64,000 nucleotides of DNA from UBA2943 sp946534895. Lineage in GTDB: Bacteria > Bacillota > Clostridia > Christensenellales > Aristaeellaceae. Under the pieces are notes generated by a model. The model saw only the letters and a program-made list of their open reading frames with translations, made no database searches and was not told the origin of the DNA. The translations under genes were made by a program, and so were the position numbers. Positions 24,857-31,902 of this stretch are shown here, piece after piece. Numbering within the stretch: position 1 is the stretch's first letter; every line of letters starts with the position of its first letter. The stretch lies in NCBI GenBank assembly GCA_946534895.1, contig CAMNDE010000003.1:29072-93071 (forward strand), given 5' to 3'.

Positions 24857-24874
24857 CCAGTGCAGAGGCACTGG
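24857..24874 (-). other. hairpin in the HU mRNA leader
   Basis: CCAGTG (24869-24874 read on the minus strand) pairs with CACTGG (24857-24862) around a 6-base loop, starting only a few bases after the predicted transcription start. It may protect the 5' end of the mRNA. Confidence 0.5.
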
Positions 24875-24882
24875 TACAGGGG

Positions 24883-24911
24883 ATTATATCAGACAAGCAC
24901 ACGCGTGGCAA
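24883..24911 (-). promoter_or_regulatory. promoter of hup
   Basis: Minus-strand TTGCCA (24906-24911), 17-base spacer, perfect TATAAT (24883-24888). Confidence 0.75.
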
Positions 24912-24937
24912 CAGGAATGCAGAATGGAAATGGCCCG

Positions 24938-25041
24938 AAAAAGGAAACAACCCGGAGCGCTGGCATCGCTCCGGGTTAGAATATAAAGGAAGGATGATGG
25001 AAGAACTCGTCTTCCGTCCTGTGGTTCTCTCTTGGAACAAT
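24938..25041 (-). ncRNA. predicted small RNA, copy 1
   Basis: Predicted minus-strand transcript of about 104 nt, starting about 25041-25038. In order: hairpin 1 (GUUC/GAAC, loop CAAGAGA), hairpin 2 (GGAAGA/UCUUCC, loop CGAGU), an unpaired stretch with CAUCCUUCCUUUAUA, then a perfect 11-bp terminator stem (24967-24977 with 24949-24959, 7-base loop) and a T-rich tail to 24938. The CCUUCCUUU segment could pair with AAAGGAAGG-type ribosome binding sites. No family is recognised. The opposite strand holds a 30-codon frame with an RBS-like start in this copy and in copy 2, but it is frameshifted in copy 3. Confidence 0.75.
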
Positions 25042-25044
25042 GAC

Positions 25045-25098
25045 AGTATAATCGTCGTTCGTGACGGGCATGTGAACGCAATGTGAAACATTTCTGTA
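25045..25098 (-). promoter_or_regulatory. Pho-box-like activator array and -10 box, copy 1
   Basis: Minus-strand TATACT (25045-25050). Upstream, after exactly 9 bases, four 6-bp half-sites at 11-bp period: GTCACG (25060-25065), TTCACA (25071-25076), TTCACA (25082-25087), TACAGA (25093-25098). There is no good -35 hexamer; the array takes its place, as in promoters activated by PhoP/PhoB-type response regulators. Confidence 0.65.
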
Positions 25099-25177
25099 AT
25101 ATTTGTGTGCTTTCCGGAACGCGCAGGCGATGGCTCGTGTTCCCGACAGGATTCCGCGGGAGGAAAAAGGACCGGGG

Positions 25178-25278
25178 AAAAGAAACAACCCGGAGCGCTG
25201 GCATCGCTCCGGGTTACATATAAAGGAAGGATGATGGAAGATCCTGTCTTCCGTCCTGTGGTTCTCTCTTGGAACAAT
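25178..25278 (-). ncRNA. predicted small RNA, copy 2
   Basis: About 100 nt on the minus strand. It differs from copy 1 at about five positions, all in the loop of hairpin 2 (CAGGA) or in the last bases before the terminator; both stems, the CAUCCUUCCUUUAUA stretch and the 11-bp terminator stem (25205-25215 with 25187-25197) are identical. Tail GTTTCTTTT. Confidence 0.75.
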
Positions 25279-25281
25279 GAC

Positions 25282-25335
25282 AGTATAGCCCGCGTCTGTG
25301 ACGGGTATGTGAACACAAAGTGAAACATTTCTGTA
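25282..25335 (-). promoter_or_regulatory. Pho-box-like activator array and -10 box, copy 2
   Basis: TATACT (25282-25287); 9-base gap; half-sites GTCACA (25297-25302), TTCACA (25308-25313), TTCACT (25319-25324), TACAGA (25330-25335), again at exact 11-bp period. The 9-base gap differs in sequence from copy 1 but not in length. Confidence 0.65.
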
Positions 25336-25432
25336 ATATCTGCGTTTTTTCAGCCCAGGGGGCCAGGCGCCGGTCCGGAAGCGGTTTTCCGCATTTCCCG
25401 GGAAGGGGACTGTGGGAAGGAAAAGGTCCGGA

Positions 25433-25536
25433 ACAAAGAAACAACCCGGAGCGCTGGCATCGCTCCGGGTTAGAATATAAAGGAAGGATAATGGAAGATC
25501 TTGTCTTCCTTTCCTGTGGTTCGCTCTTGGAACAAT
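25433..25536 (-). ncRNA. predicted small RNA, copy 3
   Basis: The most diverged copy. Changes fall in loop 1 (CAAGAGC), in the joint between hairpins (one extra base), in loop 2 (CAAGA) and at one position of the linker. Stems, the AUCCUUCCUUUAUAU stretch and the 11-bp terminator stem (25461-25471 with 25443-25453) are unchanged. The single-base insertion destroys the opposite-strand peptide frame, which favours an RNA function. Confidence 0.73.
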
Positions 25537-25539
25537 GTC

Positions 25540-25593
25540 AGTATAACCGGCGTTTGTGACGGGCACGTGAAGATGGGGTGAAATGTTTTTGTA
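25540..25593 (-). promoter_or_regulatory. Pho-box-like activator array and -10 box, copy 3
   Basis: TATACT (25540-25545); 9-base gap; half-sites GTCACA (25555-25560), TTCACG (25566-25571), TTCACC (25577-25582), TACAAA (25588-25593) at 11-bp period. It begins about 20 bases beyond the HAD gene stop. Confidence 0.63.
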
Positions 25594-25612
25594 ATATTTC
25601 TGTTTTTCCGCA

Positions 25613-26278
25613 TCACATATTGCCGTCCGCGAACTGCAGTGTGTACAGATCTTCCGGCGTTTCCAGGCAGAAATCCGCGTGCTCTTTCATGAAGGAACGG
25701 ATGCCGGGCACATGATGCGCCCACATGGCGGCGGCAAAATCCACATGTCCGGCGCGTGCCATCTCATAGCCCGGCTTGAGATCATCCACCACCAGAAGAT
25801 CCTGCGGAGCGAGGGAAAGGGATCGCATGATTTCCTCCAGTGCCCAGGGCGAGGGCTTGCGCTTCTCCTTGGGAAGATCCCAGCCGAACACCAGGTCGGG
25901 TTCGGGCAGGCCGTTTTCGCGGTAGTCCCTGCGGATATTGGCGGACACGGAATGGGAGATGACGCAGACATATCCGCCTTCCTGCTTCTGGCGGCGGACC
26001 AGGCGGTCCATGCCGGGATATGCCTCCGGGACGCGCGTGGTGGCAAAGGACTGCCAGATATCATACTCCCGGCTGGTCTCCTCATCCGTGAACTTCAGTG
26101 TGTCTTCCAGATAGGGCATGAACCCGGGATCAAAGTTCATGGCAAAGTATTCATCCAGTGTCATGGTGACGCCGGGCCGGAGTGCGTCCATGGCGGCCAG
26201 AAACGCCGGGTAATGGACATGGGCAGTGGAATTGACAAGGGTATCGTCGTGATCCAGGACAAGGCAGCGGTAGCGCAT
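25613..26278 (-). CDS. HAD-superfamily hydrolase
   Basis: The 221-residue protein shows HAD motif I as VLDHDDTLVNS (a nucleophile Asp followed by Asp two residues later), motif II around VISHS, motif III Lys in KEKRKPSP and motif IV in LLVVDDLKPGYEMA, with a helical cap between motifs I and II. It resembles phosphoglycolate-phosphatase or beta-phosphoglucomutase-like phosphatases, but the substrate cannot be named. Start 26278 follows GGAAAGGAAC. A TATACT with extended -10 TG lies at 26319-26324. Stop codon is adjacent to the third RNA unit. Confidence 0.88.
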   Translation of the reverse strand: MRYRCLVLDHDDTLVNSTAHVHYPAFLAAMDALRPGVTMTLDEYFAMNFDPGFMPYLEDTLKFTDEETSREYDIWQSFATTRVPEAYPGMDRLVRRQKQEGGYVCVISHSVSANIRRDYRENGLPEPDLVFGWDLPKEKRKPSPWALEEIMRSLSLAPQDLLVVDDLKPGYEMARAGHVDFAAAMWAHHVPGIRSFMKEHADFCLETPEDLYTLQFADGNM

Positions 26279-26318
26279 ATCAGTTCCTTTCCGTCCGCGG
26301 AAAGCCGGGGACAGGGGA

Positions 26319-26327
26319 AGTATAGCA
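26319..26327 (-). promoter_or_regulatory. extended -10 promoter of the HAD gene
   Basis: Minus-strand TGCTATACT, an extended -10 element, about 40 bases before the start codon; no clear -35. Confidence 0.45.
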
Positions 26328-26450
26328 CATAAGGCCGGCGCGTGTCCCGGAAAAACGGGAAGTGCGCGCGGACAGGAAGGAAATTCCGGATGGAAATGGA
26401 ATAGAAAAAAGAAGCGTAAATCAAAACAGAAACCGAAACGGGGGATGGGA

Positions 26451-27119
26451 ATGGAGCGCCCGCATATCCACAGGGAAAAAACACGGACACTTCTGGACTG
26501 CAGGTTTCTCAGGGTGTACGACATAGACTATGATCAGGACCGGCACTATTACAGCGCATCAAGGCGCACGCAGGAAGACACCGTGTTCATGAAAAGCGAC
26601 GCGGAGTTTCATGACATGCTCCCGGATGCCGTGACGCTGGTGGTGATCCTGGAAAACACGCCGCGCGGGGCCTGCCTTCTGCTTTCCGAGGAGTACCGGT
26701 ATCCCATGGGCCAGTTCCTGCTGAGCCCGCCTGCCGGGCTCATGGATCCGGAAGACCGGGAAAAGCCGGAACCGCTGCTGGAAACCGCCCGGCGCGAGCT
26801 GCGCGAGGAAACCGGGCTGGAAGTCCGGGACGGGGACGAGCTCCGGGTGCTGTCGCCGCTCCTGTTTTCCTCGCCGGGGCTCACGGATGAGAGCAACGGC
26901 CTGGTGCTGGCCGTGCTCCGCGGGGATCACGGACCCTTGGACCAGACCGGCGCGGTGGGCAGCGAATGCTTTGACGGCTACCGCCTGCTGAACCGGGAGG
27001 AGGCCATGCAGGTCCTGACCAGCGGAAGGGATGACGCGGGACGCTTCTATTCCATCTATACCTGGGCCGCCCTGAGCGTATTTGTCTCCGGTGCGTGGAA
27101 GGAGGGAGAACATGCTTAA
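26451..27119 (+). CDS. Nudix hydrolase (ADP-ribose pyrophosphatase-like)
   Basis: The 222-residue protein has the Nudix helix ETARRELREETGLE near residue 115 and a preceding PAGLMDPED loop. The loop is longer than the strict GX5EX7REUXEEXGU spacing by about five residues. The LLSEEYRYPMGQFLLSPPAG segment resembles ADP-ribose pyrophosphatases, which cleave ADP-ribose to AMP and ribose-5-phosphate. Two ATGs are close; 26451 is preferred because a GGGGGA run then has proper spacing. The end overlaps etfB by 8 bases, so it is the first gene of the lactate dehydrogenase operon. Confidence 0.88.
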   Translation: MERPHIHREKTRTLLDCRFLRVYDIDYDQDRHYYSASRRTQEDTVFMKSDAEFHDMLPDAVTLVVILENTPRGACLLLSEEYRYPMGQFLLSPPAGLMDPEDREKPEPLLETARRELREETGLEVRDGDELRVLSPLLFSSPGLTDESNGLVLAVLRGDHGPLDQTGAVGSECFDGYRLLNREEAMQVLTSGRDDAGRFYSIYTWAALSVFVSGAWKEGEHA

Positions 27120-27903
27120 AATCTTTGTCTGTCTCAAGCAGGTTCCGGCCACCAACAAGGTGGAAGTGGACCCGGAAACCGGCGTGCTCCGCCGCAACGG
27201 CGTGGAGAGCAAGATGAACCCGTATGACCTGTACGCGCTGGAAACCGCGCTGCGGCTGCGCGAGGAAAAGGGTGCGCATGTGGTGGTGGGCACCATGGGC
27301 CCGCCCCAGGCAGCTGCCGTGATCCGGGAAGCCTACATGATGGGTGCGGACGAAGGCTATGTGTTTTCCGACCGCCGGCTGGGCGGCGCGGACGTGCTGG
27401 CCACCAGCTATACCCTGTCCCAGGCCATCCGCTCGCTGGGCGATTTTGACCTGATCCTGGCCGGACGCCAGACCACGGACGGGGATACGGCCCAGGTGGG
27501 CCCGGCCATTGCGGAATACCTGAATATCCCGCACGCGGCCTGGGTATCGCGCCTGGAGGTCACGGAAGACGGCGTCATGGCGGAGCAGCAGCTCCAGGAC
27601 GTGATCGAGACCGTGTTCATGCCCTTTCCCTGCCTTGTGACGGTGGAAAAGGACATATACATGCCGAGACTGCCCAGCCTCATCCGGGCAAGGGAAACCA
27701 GGGACAGGCCGGTGGAGATCCGGTCGCTGGACGATTTCCCGGACACGGATGCGGAGCATTACGGGCTCAGCGGCAGTGCCACCAGCGTGGAGAAGATTTT
27801 CCCGCCGGAGCATGATGTGAAGCGCGAAATGCTCACCGGCGAAAACCTGCCCGGGCGCGTCATGGACGTGCTGCGGGACTGGAAGGTTCTGGGAGGGGTG
27901 TAA
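27112..27903 (+). CDS. etfB: electron transfer flavoprotein beta subunit (LctB-like)
   Basis: The 263-residue protein matches EtfB: FVCLKQVPATNKVEVDPETG at the N-terminus, NPYDLYALE, and the nucleotide-binding loop GRQTTDGDTAQVGPAIAE near residue 120. In electron-bifurcating complexes this subunit holds the FAD that splits electrons. Start follows GGAGGGAGAAC and overlaps the Nudix gene stop. Together with EtfA and the LctD-like oxidase downstream it forms an Lct-type complex that couples lactate oxidation with NAD+ to oxidation of reduced ferredoxin, as in Acetobacterium. Confidence 0.94.
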   Translation: MLKIFVCLKQVPATNKVEVDPETGVLRRNGVESKMNPYDLYALETALRLREEKGAHVVVGTMGPPQAAAVIREAYMMGADEGYVFSDRRLGGADVLATSYTLSQAIRSLGDFDLILAGRQTTDGDTAQVGPAIAEYLNIPHAAWVSRLEVTEDGVMAEQQLQDVIETVFMPFPCLVTVEKDIYMPRLPSLIRARETRDRPVEIRSLDDFPDTDAEHYGLSGSATSVEKIFPPEHDVKREMLTGENLPGRVMDVLRDWKVLGGV

Positions 27904-27904
27904 T

Positions 27905-29095
27905 ATGGCAAGCATTGCTGTTCTGGAAAGAAAATGCAGCGGCTGCGGCCGGTGCGCGCAGGTATGTCCCTTCGGAGCCATAGAGATCGTATCCGGCAAG
28001 GCGCACATGAACGCGGCCTGCCGCGTGTGCGGGATCTGCCTGAAGAACTGCCCCGAGCAGGCGATCATGAAGCTGGAAAGCCGGGCAAAGGACGTGGACA
28101 AGTCAGCCTGGAAGGATATCCTCGTGTTCGCTGAGGTCAGCGGGGGAAAGCTGCACCCGGTGAGCCTGGAGCTCATCGGCAAGGCACGGGAAATGGCACA
28201 GCCCATGGGCTGGAAGGTGCGCGCCATTATCCTGGGCTGCGGCATCGGGGATCAGGCCAGGGAACTGCTTTCCTGGGGCGTGGACACGGTGAGCGTCTAT
28301 GACGATGAAGCCCTGTCCGGGTTCCGCGCGGACATATATGCCGCGTGCCTGGAGGATGAGATCAGGCGCAGCCGGGAGAGCGTGGTGCTGGTAGGCGCCA
28401 CGGCACTGGGCCGCTCACTGGCGCCCAGGGTGGCCACCAGGTTCCATACGGGACTCACGGCGGACTGCACCCGGCTGGAACTGCGCGAAAGCTCGGACCT
28501 TGTGCAGATCCGTCCCGCCTTTGGCGGAAACATCATGGCGCAGATCGTGACGCTGCATTCCCGGCCCCAGTTCGCCACGGTGCGCTATCAGGTGTTTGAC
28601 GCGCCAAAGCGCACTGAGCCGGCGGGCGAGATTCATGCGTACCCGCTGCCGAAGAACGCGGTGAGCCCGGCCCGTGTGGTGAAGGTGGAAAAGGTGCCGG
28701 AGAGCACCAGCATCTGTGACGCGGATCTTCTGGTGGTGGGCGGCCGCGGACTGCAGAAGAGCTCGGACCTGGAGCGCATCAAGGAACTGGCCGCGCTTCT
28801 GGGCGGGGACTGGGCGGTCACAAGACCGCTGGTGGAAAAGGGCTGGTGTACCAATGAGCGCCAGATCGGCCTGAGCGGGCGCACCGTGCGTCCCAATGCC
28901 ATTCTCACCTTCGGCGTGTCCGGGGCCATTCAGTTCACCAGCTGCATGCAGGCCAGCGGACATATTCTCAGCGTGAACACGGACCCGGACGCCCCCATCT
29001 TCAAGGTGGCGCATGTGGGCGTGGTGGGAGACCTGTATCCGATCCTGGACGAAATGATCCGTCAGCTCAGGGCAGAAAAGGAGGCGAGGGCATGA
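27905..29095 (+). CDS. etfA: electron transfer flavoprotein alpha subunit with N-terminal ferredoxin domain (LctC-like)
   Basis: The 396-residue protein has a two-cluster ferredoxin head: Cys11, 14, 17 and 21 in CSGCGRCAQVCP, then CRVCGICLKNCP. The EtfA body follows, ending in the FAD-binding segment GLSGRTVRPNAILTFGVSGAIQF. The extra ferredoxin domain is typical of bifurcating Etf proteins in anaerobes such as LctC and CarE. It is separated from etfB by one base and overlaps the next gene by 4 bases (ATGA), so the three are one coupled unit. Confidence 0.94.
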   Translation: MASIAVLERKCSGCGRCAQVCPFGAIEIVSGKAHMNAACRVCGICLKNCPEQAIMKLESRAKDVDKSAWKDILVFAEVSGGKLHPVSLELIGKAREMAQPMGWKVRAIILGCGIGDQARELLSWGVDTVSVYDDEALSGFRADIYAACLEDEIRRSRESVVLVGATALGRSLAPRVATRFHTGLTADCTRLELRESSDLVQIRPAFGGNIMAQIVTLHSRPQFATVRYQVFDAPKRTEPAGEIHAYPLPKNAVSPARVVKVEKVPESTSICDADLLVVGGRGLQKSSDLERIKELAALLGGDWAVTRPLVEKGWCTNERQIGLSGRTVRPNAILTFGVSGAIQFTSCMQASGHILSVNTDPDAPIFKVAHVGVVGDLYPILDEMIRQLRAEKEARA

Positions 29096-30489
29096 ATTAC
29101 CGGAAGGTAGAGGAAGCGGACATTGCGTTTTTCCGGAGCCTTCTGCCCGGCCGCGTATTTGCCGGGGAGGAGATTTCCACCGATTATGATCATGATGAAA
29201 TGACCGAGTACGGGCATTACATGCCCGAAGCGGTGCTTCAGGTGCTCAGCGCGGAGGAAGTGAGCGCGGTGCTCCGCTACTGCAATGAACATCTTATTCC
29301 CGTCACGCCCCGCGGCGCAGGCACCGGACTGTGCGGCGGATGCGTGGCCCTGTACGGCGGGATTGTGCTGTCCACGGAGAAAATGAACCACGTGCTTGAG
29401 GTGGACCGGGAAAACATGACCGCCACGCTGGAGCCCGGCGTGCTGCTGCTGGAGTTCCCCAAGTCCCTGGAGGGCACCGGACTGTTCTACCCGCCGGATC
29501 CCGGTGAGAAGACCGCCACCATGGGCGGGAACGCCATGACCAATGCCGGCGGCATGCGCGCGGTGCGCTACGGCGTGACCCGGGACTATGTGCTGGGCAT
29601 GCAGGTGGTGCTGGCGGACGGCGAGATCATGGAGCTGGGCGGCAAGAATGTGAAAACTTCCTCCGGCTATTCGCTTCTGGACCTGATGATCGGGTCCGAA
29701 GGCACCCTGGCGGTGCTCACACGGCTGACCGTGAAGCTGATCCCGGAACCGCCCGTCAATCTGTCCGTGCTCCTGCCCTTTGACGAAGTGCACCGCTGCA
29801 TCCGCGCCGTGCCCGCGATCCTCAGCTGCGGCTGTGAGCCCACGGCCGTGGAGTTCATGGAGCGCGACGTGATCGGGTGCGCCGAAACCTATCTCGGGAA
29901 GGCGTTCCCGGATGTCAGCGCGCCGGCATATCTTCTGGTGCGCCTGGACGGCAGCAGCCGGGAAAGCCTGCAGCCGGGCCTGGACCGGCTCACGGACCTG
30001 GCCATGGAGATGGGTGCCCGGGACGTGCTGCTGGCGGACACGGAAGAGCGCAAGGAAGCCATCTGGAGCGCCCGCGGCGCGTTCCTGGAAGCCATCAAGG
30101 GCAGTACCAGCACCATGGACGAGTGCGACGTGGTGGTGCCCAGGTCCCGGATTCCCGATTTCCTCAGCCGCATGGTGGCCTGTTCCGGCGAGCACGGCAT
30201 CCGGATTCTGTCCTTCGGGCACGCCGGGGACGGAAACCTGCATATCTATGTCTGCCGGGATGCCCTGGATGACGCGCAGTGGCAGGAAAAGGTCGGCGCG
30301 GTGATGCAGGAACTCTACGCCTTTGCCGAGGATCTGGAGGGCAATGTGAGCGGCGAGCACGGCATCGGGCACGCCAAGAAGGCATTTCTGCGCCGGAGCC
30401 TCGGCGACACGCAGATCCGGCTGATGCAGGGCATCAAGCAGGTGTTTGATCCCAATCTGATCCTGAACCCCGGCAAGGTATGCATGTAA
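29092..30489 (+). CDS. lctD: FAD-dependent lactate dehydrogenase subunit (LctD/GlcD-like)
   Basis: The 465-residue FAD-binding oxidoreductase of the VAO family has the FAD-pyrophosphate loop TPRGAGTGLCGGC near residue 75, GEKTATMGGNAMTNAGG near 140 and the C-terminal FSFGHAGDGNLH-type signature (here LSFGHAGDGNLHIYV near 370) followed by SGEHGIGHAKK. The family oxidises D- or L-2-hydroxyacids such as lactate or glycolate. Directly behind etfBA it is best read as the lactate dehydrogenase of an electron-bifurcating complex. No lactate permease or racemase is adjacent, unlike in Acetobacterium. Operon ends with a terminator. Confidence 0.92.
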   Translation: MNYRKVEEADIAFFRSLLPGRVFAGEEISTDYDHDEMTEYGHYMPEAVLQVLSAEEVSAVLRYCNEHLIPVTPRGAGTGLCGGCVALYGGIVLSTEKMNHVLEVDRENMTATLEPGVLLLEFPKSLEGTGLFYPPDPGEKTATMGGNAMTNAGGMRAVRYGVTRDYVLGMQVVLADGEIMELGGKNVKTSSGYSLLDLMIGSEGTLAVLTRLTVKLIPEPPVNLSVLLPFDEVHRCIRAVPAILSCGCEPTAVEFMERDVIGCAETYLGKAFPDVSAPAYLLVRLDGSSRESLQPGLDRLTDLAMEMGARDVLLADTEERKEAIWSARGAFLEAIKGSTSTMDECDVVVPRSRIPDFLSRMVACSGEHGIRILSFGHAGDGNLHIYVCRDALDDAQWQEKVGAVMQELYAFAEDLEGNVSGEHGIGHAKKAFLRRSLGDTQIRLMQGIKQVFDPNLILNPGKVCM

Positions 30490-30518
30490 ATCCGTCGGGG
30501 ATGAAACAGACGATTTCC

Positions 30519-30555
30519 GGGAGGACCGGCAGCATGGCCGGTTCTCCCTTTTTTT
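30519..30555 (+). terminator. terminator of the Nudix-etfBA-lctD operon
   Basis: GGGAGGACCGGC (30519-30530) pairs, with a small irregularity, with GGCCGGTTCTCCC (30536-30548), followed by seven Ts. Confidence 0.88.
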
Positions 30556-30623
30556 CTGGGTCCGCGGACGCTGCGGGGTGCAAAGAATGTGTATATCTTT
30601 GCAATCAGGGAACAGACAATGCC

Positions 30624-30653
30624 TTGACCGGGATAAAGGCGCAATGCTATACT
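30624..30653 (+). promoter_or_regulatory. promoter of the YbhN-like gene
   Basis: TTGACC (30624-30629), 18-base spacer and TATACT (30648-30653), about 30 bases before the start. Confidence 0.68.
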
Positions 30654-30681
30654 GTCATGTATTTGTCAGTGGGAGGTTGTT

Positions 30682-31779
30682 ATGAAACCGCGGACGAAGC
30701 AGATTCTGAACTTTGTCCTGATTTTCGGCACATTCCTGATTGTGCTGGCCATCGGGATTTCGGATAACAATCTGGGCGACACCATCCGGGCGCTGAGGAC
30801 CATGAACCCGGGATGGGTGGCATTGTGTGCACTGGCGTTTGTCGCCTTCGTACTCTGCGACACCCTGTCCATCATGTACTTTCTCAGCCGCCAGGGATAC
30901 CGGGTGCCCTTGCGGAAAGTGCTCTTTACATCCCTTGCCGGCCAGTACTATTCCAATATCACGCCGGGCGCTTCCGGCGGTCAGCCCATGCAGATCTATT
31001 ACCTGCATAAGGAGAATGTACCCACAGGCGTGGCCACCAGCTCCATTGTCATGCGCTTTGTATGCTATCAGCTGATGCTGAGCGTGATAGGCACGGTGCT
31101 CTGGATCATATACAGACCCTTTGTGGCGCAGCAGACGGGAAACGGCCAGTGGATCCTGATCGTGGGCTACGTCTATAACCTGATCATGGTCACGCTGGTC
31201 ATCACGCTGGCGCTGTGGAAGAACCTGGTGCTCCGGCTGGCCGACTTCGGCATCCGGCTCGCGCGGCGCTGGATCCGGCATCCCGAGGAAACCCGGGAAA
31301 GACTGCACCGTCAGGTGGAGAGCTTTCACGGCAGTGTCATGGCCTATCGTGACCGGCCGCTGGATTTCCTGATCCAGCTGCTCATCGGCGGCCTGCAGCT
31401 CATGTGCCTGATGAGCATTGTGTATTTCATCTACCGCGGCATGAACCTGGACGAGTACGGCTACTGGCCGGTGGTGACCATGAGCGTCATGGAGTACCTG
31501 GCGGCCGCCTACACGCCCCTGCCCGGCGCCAGCGGCGCCCAGGAAGGCGTGTTCTCCATGTACTTTGACCGGATTTTCCCGAATTCCATGGGGTTTGCGG
31601 CACTGCTCCTGTGGAGATTCTTCACCTACTATATTTCCATCATGATCGGGTTTGTCGCGGTCCTTGTCCACGGCATGCGCTCGGGAAGCAGCATCCGCGA
31701 GACCATGGCCATAGACCCGGATCAGATGAAAAAGGACGAGGAAAGCGAAGTGGAAGCGGAGAAAGCAGGATCGGACTGA
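30682..31779 (+). CDS. YbhN/MprF-N-like integral membrane protein (lysylphosphatidylglycerol synthase TM family)
   Basis: The 365-residue protein has about eight hydrophobic segments and the family marks AGQYYSNITPGASGGQPMQIYYL near residue 85 and a PLPGASGAQEG loop near residue 275. The N-terminal part of MprF and stand-alone YbhN/AglD-type proteins share this fold and are thought to flip or handle lipids. The aminoacyl-transferase half of MprF is absent. The tail (about 340-365) is charged and cytoplasmic. Single gene with its own promoter and terminator. Confidence 0.85.
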   Translation: MKPRTKQILNFVLIFGTFLIVLAIGISDNNLGDTIRALRTMNPGWVALCALAFVAFVLCDTLSIMYFLSRQGYRVPLRKVLFTSLAGQYYSNITPGASGGQPMQIYYLHKENVPTGVATSSIVMRFVCYQLMLSVIGTVLWIIYRPFVAQQTGNGQWILIVGYVYNLIMVTLVITLALWKNLVLRLADFGIRLARRWIRHPEETRERLHRQVESFHGSVMAYRDRPLDFLIQLLIGGLQLMCLMSIVYFIYRGMNLDEYGYWPVVTMSVMEYLAAAYTPLPGASGAQEGVFSMYFDRIFPNSMGFAALLLWRFFTYYISIMIGFVAVLVHGMRSGSSIRETMAIDPDQMKKDEESEVEAEKAGSD

Positions 31780-31796
31780 ACCGGTCCTGTTTTTTT
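31766..31796 (+). terminator. terminator overlapping the stop codon of the YbhN-like gene
   Basis: CAGGATCGG (31766-31774) pairs with CCGGTCCTG (31781-31789) and is followed by seven Ts; the stop codon is inside the loop. Confidence 0.85.
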
Positions 31797-31832
31797 GCGC
31801 ATAAAAAGGGTTCAAACCCGCCTGAAAACCCG

Positions 31833-31859
31833 TTGATTTTTCGGGCAGATTCGTATAGT
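31833..31859 (+). promoter_or_regulatory. possible promoter of the GH42 gene
   Basis: TTGATT (31833-31838), short 15-base spacer, TATAGT (31854-31859). Confidence 0.4.
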
Positions 31860-31902
31860 CTCTTTCCATAACCGACATTACTTTTCGGAAAGGATGCAGA
31901 TC

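Larger units (their letters stand above)
24938..25605. repeat. three tandem, spaced copies of a regulatory-RNA unit
   Basis: Three direct repeats of about 165 bp begin at 24944, 25182 and 25438 (intervals 238 and 256). Within each copy the terminator, hairpins, -10 box and upstream half-sites are conserved, while the separators (about 25108-25180 and 25345-25436) are unrelated. This is the only long stretch in the window without a protein gene (24824-25612). Confidence 0.9.

Noticed and set aside
24985..25325. Plus-strand 30-codon peptide frames inside repeat copies 1 and 2, each with an AAAGGAAGG before ATGATG (for example MMEELVFRPVVLSW...).
   Set aside because: Copy 3 has a one-base insertion that shifts the frame and shortens the peptide, while the minus-strand promoter, hairpins and terminator survive in all three. 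Low-probability alternative; a conserved small protein would need homologues with synonymous changes.
24938..25605. CRISPR array or transposon remnants
   Set aside because: Only three long units (about 165 bp) with spacers of about 70-95 bp; no cas genes, no terminal inverted repeats or transposase.
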